From Paenibacillus sp. (lineage in GTDB: Bacteria; Bacillota; Bacilli; Paenibacillales; YIM-B00363): a stretch of DNA of 56,078 nucleotides. Positions within the stretch are counted from its first letter, which is position 1. Each line of letters begins with the position of its first letter. The stretch covers positions 1-56,078 of the forward strand of contig JAPSKX010000008.1 in the NCBI GenBank assembly GCA_031181325.1. The letters run 5' to 3'. Below are positions 44,157-52,897 of this stretch, in pieces. The notes beneath the pieces were generated by a model. That model searched no databases and was not told the origin of the DNA. It saw only the letters and a program-made list of their open reading frames with translations. A program made the translations under genes and the position numbers.

Positions 44157-44188
44157 GGCCGCGCTCGCTCGACGAGGCGGCCTTCTTT
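44157..44188. terminator. Terminator between converging genes
   Basis: GGCCGC (44157-44162) pairs with GCGGCC (44177-44182), with inner CTCG/CGAG, then TTCTTT on the plus strand. It lies between the plus-strand coiled-coil gene and the minus-strand glycosyltransferase and may serve the former mainly. Confidence 0.65.
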
Positions 44189-44218
44189 GTTGGGCGGGGG
44201 CGCACGTCTCTTGAACCT

Positions 44219-45379
44219 TCAGGGGGAGAGACGCGCCTTCGGCGTCGCCGACGCATCGCCCGGCGCGGGAGCGCCTACGCGGCCGGCGCCGCCGAACCGC
44301 CGGCCGCGGGGCGCCGGCGCGCCGGCGGGCGGCAAGAGCGCCGCGCGCTTGTACGCGGCCGCCATGCGCTCCGCGGTCAGCGGCGCCGCATGCGACCTTG
44401 CGCGGGCGAGCGCGTCCCGCGCTTCGTCGACGGAAGCGGCCTGGAAGCGGCGGATGCCGCCTGCGATCGCCTCCGGCCGGTACGGCTCGAAGGCGAACGG
44501 ATAGTCTGCGCCGACGATCTCGAGCAGGCCCCCTTGCCGACCGACGAGGGGCTGTACGCCGGCGCGCAGCGCCTCGAGCGCGACGTACCCGAACGGCTCC
44601 CAGCGGGACGGGACGACGAGCGCGTCGAGCCGTTCGAAGAACGCGAGCTTGTCCGCGGCGGAGACCCGGCCGACGAGAGAGACGCGATCTCCGAGCCCGA
44701 GCCGCTCGATGTCCTCGCGGACGGCGCGGATGACGTCCGGGTCTTCTTCGCCGCAAGCGACGCGTAAGGTCCCGTCGACATCGGCGAAGGCGCGAACGAG
44801 CTCGCGGAGTCCTTTGCGCTCGTCGGCCCGGCCGAGGAAGCCGAACGCGCGGCGCTCCGGCGAGACGCGGAGCGGGAGGTCGCCGAACGCGGAGAAGCCG
44901 TTGGAGATAAGGAACGTTTTCCGACGGAGGTCGGGGTAGATCGTCAGCAGTTTGCCGCGTTCCGCTTCGGAGACGCAGGCGATGCGATCCGCGGCGTCGC
45001 ACAACCGTTCGAAGGCGCGGGCGACGGCGTCGTTGCCCCCGAACGGGTCGAGCAGGCTCCACGGTTCGGTCGTCGGGACGGAATGGACGACGAAGACGAG
45101 GCGGCGACCTCGCAGGAACGAATCGTCGGCGAGATAGGCGAGGCCGTAATAGTGGAAGACGGCGACTTCGAAATCGAGGGCGTTCAGCACGTCCATATCA
45201 TAAAAATCTGCATAGACGACGCCAGGCTCCCGGCACGCTGCGGGCGGGGGTTGCCCGCCCAGCCGAACGAAGCCGACGCCCGGGTCCGACACGCGCCGGA
45301 GCTCGTTCAGGCAGGTGCCGACGCCGCCGTTCGACGGTTCGCCGAGCTCCGTGGAAAAATGGAGTATAGTACCACGCAA
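44219..45379 (-). CDS. GT4-family glycosyltransferase
   Basis: 386 residues of GT-B fold. N-terminal TILHFSTELGEPSNGGVGT is the usual opening, with VFVVHSVPTTEPW in the acceptor domain; the C-terminal nucleotide-sugar domain has LGRADERKGLRELVRAF, VSLVGRVSAADKLAFF and the retaining-enzyme motif VPSRWEPFGYVALEALRAG. The tail is Ala/Pro/Gly-rich. TTG at 45379 is preferred because GGTGGGGGTG precedes it; GTG at 45403 would give eight more residues without a ribosome binding site. It diverges from uvrB. Substrate unknown; an exopolysaccharide or glycogen-like role is only guesswork. Confidence 0.85.
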   Translation of the reverse strand: MRGTILHFSTELGEPSNGGVGTCLNELRRVSDPGVGFVRLGGQPPPAACREPGVVYADFYDMDVLNALDFEVAVFHYYGLAYLADDSFLRGRRLVFVVHSVPTTEPWSLLDPFGGNDAVARAFERLCDAADRIACVSEAERGKLLTIYPDLRRKTFLISNGFSAFGDLPLRVSPERRAFGFLGRADERKGLRELVRAFADVDGTLRVACGEEDPDVIRAVREDIERLGLGDRVSLVGRVSAADKLAFFERLDALVVPSRWEPFGYVALEALRAGVQPLVGRQGGLLEIVGADYPFAFEPYRPEAIAGGIRRFQAASVDEARDALARARSHAAPLTAERMAAAYKRAALLPPAGAPAPRGRRFGGAGRVGAPAPGDASATPKARLSP

Positions 45380-45385
45380 AACGGT

Positions 45386-45414
45386 TTGCACCCCCACCGA
45401 CACAATGGTATAAT
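45386..45414 (+). promoter_or_regulatory. Promoter of uvrBA
   Basis: -35 TTGCAC (45386-45391), 17-base spacer, consensus -10 TATAAT (45409-45414). Start of transcription near 45421. It overlaps the 5' end of the diverging glycosyltransferase gene. Confidence 0.8.
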
Positions 45415-45424
45415 GGCAAAAATG

Positions 45425-45438
45425 GGAACAAATATTCT
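45425..45438 (+). promoter_or_regulatory. Candidate LexA (SOS) box of uvrBA
   Basis: GGAAC-AAAT-ATTCT compared with the Gram-positive LexA box CGAAC-N4-GTTCG: the core GAAC-N4-NTTC is kept, with mismatches at three positions. It lies just after the predicted transcription start, where a repressor would act. Weak by sequence, supported by the known SOS control of uvrBA. Confidence 0.4.
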
Positions 45439-45458
45439 CTTACTGGTCTGGTGATCGA

Positions 45459-47456
<1,998 letters not shown>

Positions 47457-47493
47457 CGCCCGCGCGGGATCCGAGGAGGAGAGCAAGAAGAAG

Positions 47494-50391
47494 ATGGCTA
47501 TCGAAAATATCGTAATCAAAGGCGCGAGAGCGCACAATTTGAAAAATATCGACGTGACGATCCCGCGCGACAAGTTCGTCGTACTGACGGGCCTGAGCGG
47601 CTCCGGCAAGTCGTCGCTCGCGTTCGATACGATCTACGCGGAAGGGCAGCGGCGGTACGTGGAGTCGCTGTCCGCCTACGCGCGGCAGTTCCTCGGCAAC
47701 ATGGACAAGCCGGACGTCGATTCGATCGAGGGCTTGTCCCCGGCGATCTCCATCGATCAGAAGACGACGAGCCGCAACCCGCGTTCGACGGTCGGCACCG
47801 TTACGGAAATCTACGACTATTTGCGTCTGATGTTCGCGCGGATCGGCCGGCCGCATTGCCCGACGCACGGCATCGAGATTTCGTCGCAGACGGTAGAGCA
47901 GATGGTCGACCGCATCATGGAATATCCGGAGCGGACGAAGCTTCAAATCCTGGCGCCGATCGTAAGCGGCAAGAAGGGCGAACATGCGAAGGTGTTCGAG
48001 GATATTCGCAAGCAAGGCTTCGTACGCGTGCGCGTGAACGGCGAGATGCGCGAGGTGACGGATGAGTTCGCGCTCGAGAAGACGAAGAAGCATACGATCG
48101 AGGTCGTCGTCGACCGGATCGTCGTGAAGGACGACGTGCAGGCGCGCCTTGCGGATTCGCTCGAGACGGCGCTGAAGCTGTCGGAGGGCAAGGTGCTCGT
48201 CGACGTGCTCGACACGAAGGAAGAGCTGCTGTTCTCCTCGAACCTCGCTTGTCCGGAATGCGGCTTCAGCATGGACGAGCTGGCTCCGCGGATGTTTTCC
48301 TTCAACAGCCCGTTCGGGGCGTGCCCCGAGTGCGACGGTCTCGGCGCGAAGATGATCGTGGACCCGGATTTGTTGTGCCCGGATCAGAGCCGGACGATCG
48401 TCGACGGCGCCTTCGAGGCGTGGGCGGGCAGCACGTCGAACTATTATCCGCAATTTCTTGCGGCGGTGTGCGAGCATTATGGGATTCCGGCGGACGTGCC
48501 GGTCTGCGAGTTAAGCAAAGAGCAAATGAAGATCCTGATGTACGGCACCGGCGGCGAGCGAGTTCGCTTCCGGTACGATAACGACTTCGGCGTCACCCGC
48601 GAGGCGTACGTGCCGTTCGAGGGCATCGTGCCGAACCTGGAGCGGCGCTATCGGGAGACGGCGTCGGACGGCATCCGCGAGTACATCGAACAATATATGA
48701 GCGCGAAGCCGTGCGGCTCCTGCCATGGATTGCGCCTCAAGCCGGAAATTCTCGCGGTGACGGTCGGCGACCGCAATATCGCTCACGTGACGAACTTGTC
48801 GATCAACGAAGCGATCGTCTACGTCGACGGACTGAACTTGTCGGAGAAGGAACGGACGATCGCGCAGCTGGTGCTGAAGGAAATCCGCGAGCGGCTGGGC
48901 TTCCTGAATAACGTAGGCCTCGATTACTTGACGCTGAGCCGTTCCGCGGGCACGCTGTCCGGGGGCGAAGCGCAGCGCATCCGATTGGCGACGCAGATCG
49001 GCTCGAGCCTCATGGGCGTGTTGTACATTCTCGACGAGCCGAGCATCGGGCTGCATCAGCGCGACAACGACCGCCTCATCCGGACGCTCGAGCATATGCG
49101 CGATCTCGGAAATACGCTGATCGTCGTCGAACACGACGAGGACACGATGCTCGCGGCCGATTACATTATCGATATCGGACCGGGCGCAGGCATTCACGGC
49201 GGGCAAGTCGTCGCCGAGGGCACGCCGCAGGAAATCATGAAGGACGACAACTCGCTGACCGGGCAGTACCTCAGCGGCAAGAAGTTTATCCCCGTTCCCG
49301 AGAAGCGCCGAGCGCCGAACGGGAAATGGCTCGAAATCCGGGGCGCGAAGGAGAACAATCTGAAGGGCGTAAACGTGAAAATTCCGCTCGGCGTATTCAC
49401 GGCCGTCACGGGCGTGTCCGGCAGCGGCAAGAGTACGCTCGTGAACGAGATTCTCTACAAGACGCTCGCGCGGGATTTGAACGGCGCGCGCACTCGGCCC
49501 GGCGCCTACAAGGAGTTCAAGGGTCTCGAGCACGTGGATAAGGTCGTCGATATCGACCAGTCGCCGATCGGGCGTACGCCGCGCTCGAACCCTGCGACGT
49601 ACACGGGCGTCTTCGACGACATCCGCGACGTGTTCGCCGTGACGAACGAAGCGAAGATCCGCGGCTACAAGAAGGGGCGCTTCAGCTTTAATATTAAGGG
49701 CGGGCGCTGCGAGGCGTGCAAGGGCGACGGCATTATCAAGATCGAGATGCACTTCTTGCCCGATGTGTACGTCCCTTGCGAAATTTGCAAGGGCCAACGC
49801 TATAACCGGGAGACGCTCGAGATCAAGTGGAAAGGCAAATCGATCGCGGACATTCTGGATATGACGATCGAGGATAGCTGCGCGTTCTTCGAGAACGTGC
49901 CGAAGATTCACCGCAAGCTGCAGACGCTGCTCGACGTCGGTCTCGGCTATATGAAGCTCGGCCAGCCGGCGACGACGCTGTCCGGCGGCGAGGCGCAGCG
50001 CGTGAAGCTGGCGTCGGAGCTGCATCGCCGCAGCACGGGCCGGACGATGTACATTCTCGACGAGCCGACGACGGGGCTGCACATCCACGATATCGCCCGA
50101 TTGCTCGAGGTGCTGCATCGCCTCGTCGATTCCGGCGAGTCGGTGCTCGTCATCGAGCATAACCTCGATGTCATTAAGACGGCCGACTGGCTCATCGACC
50201 TCGGACCGGAGGGAGGCAGCGGCGGCGGGACGATCGTCGGCACCGGCACCCCGGAGGAGCTGTGCCAAGTGCCGGCCTCGTACACGGGCAAGTATTTGAA
50301 GCCGGTGCTCGAGCGCGATCGCGCCCGAACCGAGGCGTTGTCCGAGCCGAAAGGCGAAAAGAAGAAACGAAAGACGGCGAACGCCGTGTAA
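47494..50391 (+). CDS. uvrA: UvrABC excinuclease subunit A
   Basis: 965-residue damage-recognition ATPase with two ABC modules. First Walker [11 protein letters not shown] (residues ~30-39) and second [10 protein letters not shown] (about residue 635-644), each with its LSGGEAQR signature. Two zinc modules: [11 protein letters not shown] to CPECDG, and CEACKGDG to [11 protein letters not shown] lysine-rich tail ([10 protein letters not shown]) ends the protein. ATG 47494 follows GAGGAGGAGAG. Followed by a terminator at 50402. Confidence 0.97.
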   Translation: MAIENIVIKGARAHNLKNIDVTIPRDKFVVLTGLSGSGKSSLAFDTIYAEGQRRYVESLSAYARQFLGNMDKPDVDSIEGLSPAISIDQKTTSRNPRSTVGTVTEIYDYLRLMFARIGRPHCPTHGIEISSQTVEQMVDRIMEYPERTKLQILAPIVSGKKGEHAKVFEDIRKQGFVRVRVNGEMREVTDEFALEKTKKHTIEVVVDRIVVKDDVQARLADSLETALKLSEGKVLVDVLDTKEELLFSSNLACPECGFSMDELAPRMFSFNSPFGACPECDGLGAKMIVDPDLLCPDQSRTIVDGAFEAWAGSTSNYYPQFLAAVCEHYGIPADVPVCELSKEQMKILMYGTGGERVRFRYDNDFGVTREAYVPFEGIVPNLERRYRETASDGIREYIEQYMSAKPCGSCHGLRLKPEILAVTVGDRNIAHVTNLSINEAIVYVDGLNLSEKERTIAQLVLKEIRERLGFLNNVGLDYLTLSRSAGTLSGGEAQRIRLATQIGSSLMGVLYILDEPSIGLHQRDNDRLIRTLEHMRDLGNTLIVVEHDEDTMLAADYIIDIGPGAGIHGGQVVAEGTPQEIMKDDNSLTGQYLSGKKFIPVPEKRRAPNGKWLEIRGAKENNLKGVNVKIPLGVFTAVTGVSGSGKSTLVNEILYKTLARDLNGARTRPGAYKEFKGLEHVDKVVDIDQSPIGRTPRSNPATYTGVFDDIRDVFAVTNEAKIRGYKKGRFSFNIKGGRCEACKGDGIIKIEMHFLPDVYVPCEICKGQRYNRETLEIKWKGKSIADILDMTIEDSCAFFENVPKIHRKLQTLLDVGLGYMKLGQPATTLSGGEAQRVKLASELHRRSTGRTMYILDEPTTGLHIHDIARLLEVLHRLVDSGESVLVIEHNLDVIKTADWLIDLGPEGGSGGGTIVGTGTPEELCQVPASYTGKYLKPVLERDRARTEALSEPKGEKKKRKTANAV

Positions 50392-50401
50392 GTGCAACGA
50401 T

Positions 50402-50452
50402 AACTCCCGACGCCAGGGTGCTATGCCCCCTAGGTGGCGGGAGTTTGTTATT
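50402..50452 (+). terminator. Terminator of uvrBA
   Basis: AACTCCCG (50402-50409) pairs with CGGGAGTT (50438-50445), with a partly paired GC-rich interior, then TTGTTATT. Ten bases after the uvrA stop. The following stretch 50453-50600 holds no gene or clear promoter that I can support. Confidence 0.75.
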
Positions 50453-50607
50453 CTAATTTCCCTTCGGACGGTCGGTAAGGAAACAATGGTGTTGTTATAG
50501 CACGATAGGTGAACAGGCGTGGGTCATACCGGAGCGCAAGCAGAGCAGCGACGTTTCGGAGTTGTGTTGTTACAATTACTATCTTCAATCAAACAATACA
50601 ACTACGA

Positions 50608-50684
50608 GGAGCAAGCGGAGCGTATGACACATGCCACCCCTTCTCGTATGTCGCGCCTGCTCCAACACGCTGTTGGGAGTTTTT
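50608..50684 (+). ncRNA. Riboswitch-like leader with alternative pairing and intrinsic terminator
   Basis: Terminator: CTCCAACA (50660-50667), loop CGC, TGTTGGGAG (50671-50679), then five T (50680-50684). Alternative helix: GGAGCA (50608-50613) and GCG (50615-50617) pair with CGC (50654-50656) and TGCTCC (50658-50663), which uses four bases of the terminator's left arm. The two structures exclude each other, as in attenuators and riboswitches. It precedes the gene at 50753 by 68 bases. No known class was recognised. Confidence 0.5.
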
Positions 50685-50752
50685 GCTTTGCACAAAACTT
50701 CCGATTCGGGGGAATTCTAGCCGTACATCATTCGGTATGGAGGTTCCCTCTC

Positions 50753-51091
50753 ATGGAGAAGCGGAAATATTACGTGTCGGTGCAAGCGCAGACGATTATG
50801 GAGCATCGGGGCGACGCCGCATACGAGTTCGAGATCGAGGCGACGCCGGAAGAAGTACATCAGCTGCACGAGCTGTTCGAATCGACGACGGAGCCCGATC
50901 TGAACAATTGGATTCGGATGCACTCGCCGAAGATTCTCGAGGAAGAGCTGGTGTCGCATGCGTTCGTGGACCAACATCTAACAGAAACCTATCGGTTCCT
51001 CTATCGACTCGGCACGCCGGAGACGAAGTCGCATATCCAATCGATGAACGTGCTGCAAGGGCTGCAGAACGGATATCGAGACGACTTCTAG
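50753..51091 (+). CDS. Hypothetical protein behind a structured leader
   Basis: 112 residues, not recognised. Starts with a strand pair (KYYVSVQAQTIMEHRG, AAYEFEIEATPEEVHQLHEL) and ends in helices (ILEEELVSHAFVDQHL, ETYRFLYRLGTPETKSHI). Soluble, with no membrane segment. ATG 50753 follows GGAGG (50740-50744). The frame stays open upstream to 50519 but that part crosses the leader terminator and does not look like protein. Terminated at 51107. Possibly a small regulatory or hydrolase-accessory protein; I cannot say which. Confidence 0.75.
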   Translation: MEKRKYYVSVQAQTIMEHRGDAAYEFEIEATPEEVHQLHELFESTTEPDLNNWIRMHSPKILEEELVSHAFVDQHLTETYRFLYRLGTPETKSHIQSMNVLQGLQNGYRDDF

Positions 51092-51106
51092 ATATAAACG
51101 AAAAAG

Positions 51107-51147
51107 CACGCTCGAGGCGGGGGAGCCGCCTGAAGCGTGTTTTTTTC
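51107..51147 (+). terminator. Terminator of the gene at 50753
   Basis: CACGCT (51107-51112) pairs with AGCGTG (51134-51139), with inner GGCGG/CCGCC, followed by seven T. Confidence 0.85.
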
Positions 51148-51327
51148 ATGCAGGAAATCCGGTCGTCGTCGTCGCCGTCACAAAGGCGCATGAACGTCGA
51201 ATCGCTCGGGCATTGTCAATGACGCAAGGCCGGTTCAAGACGGTCAAACGTGACAAATTCGTTACAGTCGACGGCTCCGACTTGCGTTCCGGGTCATCCG
51301 CTAGTAACATAGGGATGATAAGCATGA

Positions 51328-51356
51328 TTGTAGGCGAAAATGGAAACGTGTAAAAG
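51328..51356 (+). promoter_or_regulatory. Possible promoter of the DUF2759 gene
   Basis: -35 TTGTAG (51328-51333), 17-base spacer, -10 TAAAAG (51351-51356). Modest match. It is the only promoter-like signal in the 312-base gap 51092-51403, whose middle part (51148-51320) contains nothing else I can support. Confidence 0.4.
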
Positions 51357-51403
51357 AAAGAAACGGCGGAAACGACCGTCTTACTATTCAAGGAGGGTCC
51401 GGC

Positions 51404-51649
51404 ATGTTCTTGGCATTAGCGGGCGAAGCGGCGCAAAGCGGCTTTAATTTCGATCCATTCGATATCTTTATGATTTTGTTTACCGTGTTGTCGGCATTCG
51501 CGCTCATTCGCGCGTTGCAGCACAAGAACAAATTCGCTGCAGGCTTCAGTACGGTCTGCTTGCTTGTGTTCTTGTTCACCGACTTGGTGATGGTGTTGAA
51601 TTGGTTCAACGCGTTGGACGACGTCATGTCGGCGATCGGCTTGGCGTAA
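51404..51649 (+). CDS. DUF2759 family small membrane protein
   Basis: 81 residues with two hydrophobic segments (FDIFMILFTVLSAFALI, residues ~20-36; AAGFSTVCLLVFLFTDLVMV, residues ~45-65), like B. subtilis YqgW. The motif ALQHKNKFAAGF between them is typical of the family. ATG 51404 follows CAAGGAGGG. Function unknown. Confidence 0.82.
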   Translation: MFLALAGEAAQSGFNFDPFDIFMILFTVLSAFALIRALQHKNKFAAGFSTVCLLVFLFTDLVMVLNWFNALDDVMSAIGLA

Positions 51650-51665
51650 TCGCATAGGCGGCGGG

Positions 51666-51689
51666 GCGGCTGTTGCCGCTCTTTTTTTG
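51666..51689 (+). terminator. Terminator of the DUF2759 gene
   Basis: GCGGC (51666-51670), loop TGTT, GCCGC (51675-51679), then TC and seven T. Confidence 0.8.
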
Positions 51690-51700
51690 TTTCTAGAAAG

Positions 51701-51731
51701 AAAAAAAGCCCCCGACGCAATCGTCGGAGGC
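51701..51731 (-). terminator. Terminator of the minus-strand isomerase gene
   Basis: Read on the minus strand: GCCTCCGACG, loop ATTG, CGTCGGGGGC, then seven T (plus-strand A-run 51701-51707). Ten-base-pair stem. Confidence 0.85.
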
Positions 51732-51749
51732 GCAGTCACAACGAAAAAC

Positions 51750-52718
51750 TTACACCCACCACATCTCGCCGAGCGGCTCGCGGATGAGAATCGACTGCAG
51801 GTTGCCCACGGCTTTCGTGAAGCCCTCTTCGACCGACATCAAGCCGTCCTCGTGCTCGATCGAGACGACGTAGTCGTAGCCGACGAGACGAAGCGCGGAG
51901 ATGATGTCCGCCCACTCCTTCATGCTGTGGCCGTATCCGACCGTGCGGAACTGCCATGCGCGATCGAACATCTGCGTATACGACTGCATGTCGGTCACGC
52001 CGTATTTGTTGACGTTGCTCTGCTCCAGCGACGTATCCTTCGCGTGGAAGTGATGGATCGCTCCCGCTTGGCCGAGATAACGAATCGCCGCGACCGGATC
52101 GATGCCCTGCCACCACAGATGAGACGGATCGAGGTTCGCGCCGATCGCTTCGCTCGTCGCTTCGCGCAGCTTCATCATCGTCGCCGGCGTATGGACGGAG
52201 AAGCCGCCGTGCAGCTCGAGGCCGATCTTCACGCCGCGCGCGGCCGCGAAGTCGCCGGTTTGCTTCCAGTAAGGGATAAGCTTCTCTTCCCATTGCCACT
52301 TCAGAATGTCCTGGTAATCGTTCGGCCACGGCGCGACCGGCCAGTTCGGGTACTTCGCGTCTTCGTGATCCCCCGGGCAGCCGGAGAACGTGTTGACGAC
52401 GGGCACCTCGAGGCGCTGCGCGAGCTCGATCGTCTGGATCAAGTCGTCGTGGAATTCCTTCGCGATCTCCTTCTGCGGATGCAACGGGTTGCCGTGTACG
52501 CTAAGCGCGCTAATGATCAGGCCGCGGGATTCGACCGCTTGTTTGAACGCTTTCAGCTTGCCTTCGTCGGCGAGGAGGACGGCCGGGTCGGCATGCGCCT
52601 TGCCGGGATAGCCGCCGGTACCGATCTCGACCGCGCCGAGACCGCTGGCCGCGATATAATCGAGCGCTTCCTCGAGAGACTTCTGCGCGAACAATACGCT
52701 AAATACGCCTAATTTCAA
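51750..52718 (-). CDS. Sugar phosphate isomerase/epimerase (xylose isomerase-like TIM barrel)
   Basis: 322 residues. TIM-barrel family with LKLGVFSVLFAQKSLEEALD at the start, GLGAVEIGTGGYPG, VVNTFSGCPGD, VKIGLELHGGFSVHTP, ANLDPSHLWWQGID, IHHFHAKDTSL and YDYVVSIEHEDGLMS: the Glu, Asp, His and Glu metal ligands of the family are all visible. Paenibacillus carries many copies, often for inositol or rare-sugar use; the substrate here is unknown. TTG at 52718 is taken because GGAGGTG precedes it by seven bases; the longer frame to 52874 crosses the promoter. Diverges from the U32 gene. Confidence 0.9.
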   Translation of the reverse strand: MKLGVFSVLFAQKSLEEALDYIAASGLGAVEIGTGGYPGKAHADPAVLLADEGKLKAFKQAVESRGLIISALSVHGNPLHPQKEIAKEFHDDLIQTIELAQRLEVPVVNTFSGCPGDHEDAKYPNWPVAPWPNDYQDILKWQWEEKLIPYWKQTGDFAAARGVKIGLELHGGFSVHTPATMMKLREATSEAIGANLDPSHLWWQGIDPVAAIRYLGQAGAIHHFHAKDTSLEQSNVNKYGVTDMQSYTQMFDRAWQFRTVGYGHSMKEWADIISALRLVGYDYVVSIEHEDGLMSVEEGFTKAVGNLQSILIREPLGEMWWV

Positions 52719-52761
52719 TTGAGTACACCTCCGACAAAAATGGGTCGTACAACCATCACAA

Positions 52762-52767
52762 ATTATA
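52762..52767 (-). promoter_or_regulatory. Extended -10 promoter of the isomerase gene
   Basis: On the minus strand TGGTATAAT: a consensus -10 with TG upstream. No good -35. It is 44 bases before the TTG start. Confidence 0.55.
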
Positions 52768-52780
52768 CCACTAAAGATAG

Positions 52781-52808
52781 ACAGGAGAAACCTGTACAAT
52801 GACGTCAT
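52781..52808. promoter_or_regulatory. Two palindromes in the divergent promoter region
   Basis: ACAGG-AGAAA-CCTGT (52781-52795) and ATGACGTCAT (52799-52808). The first covers the place where the -35 of the minus-strand promoter would be; both lie upstream of the plus-strand promoter at 52821. Candidate operators for a dimeric regulator. Confidence 0.45.
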
Positions 52809-52820
52809 CGCACCCGAACA

Positions 52821-52849
52821 TTGTGTCCGAATGACGCGATTGTTATCAT
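52821..52849 (+). promoter_or_regulatory. Promoter of the U32 gene
   Basis: -35 TTGTGT (52821-52826), 17-base spacer, -10 TATCAT (52844-52849); start near 52856. Confidence 0.65.
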
Positions 52850-52897
52850 AAGTAGAAAGACGTCGCCGCGGCAAGCGGCCAGGAGGACCTCGAACGA

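Noticed and set aside
50519-50752. An N-terminal extension of the gene at 50753 to 190 residues.
   Set aside because: It runs through the leader terminator at 50660-50684, its amino-acid sequence is not protein-like, and the ribosome binding site belongs to ATG 50753.
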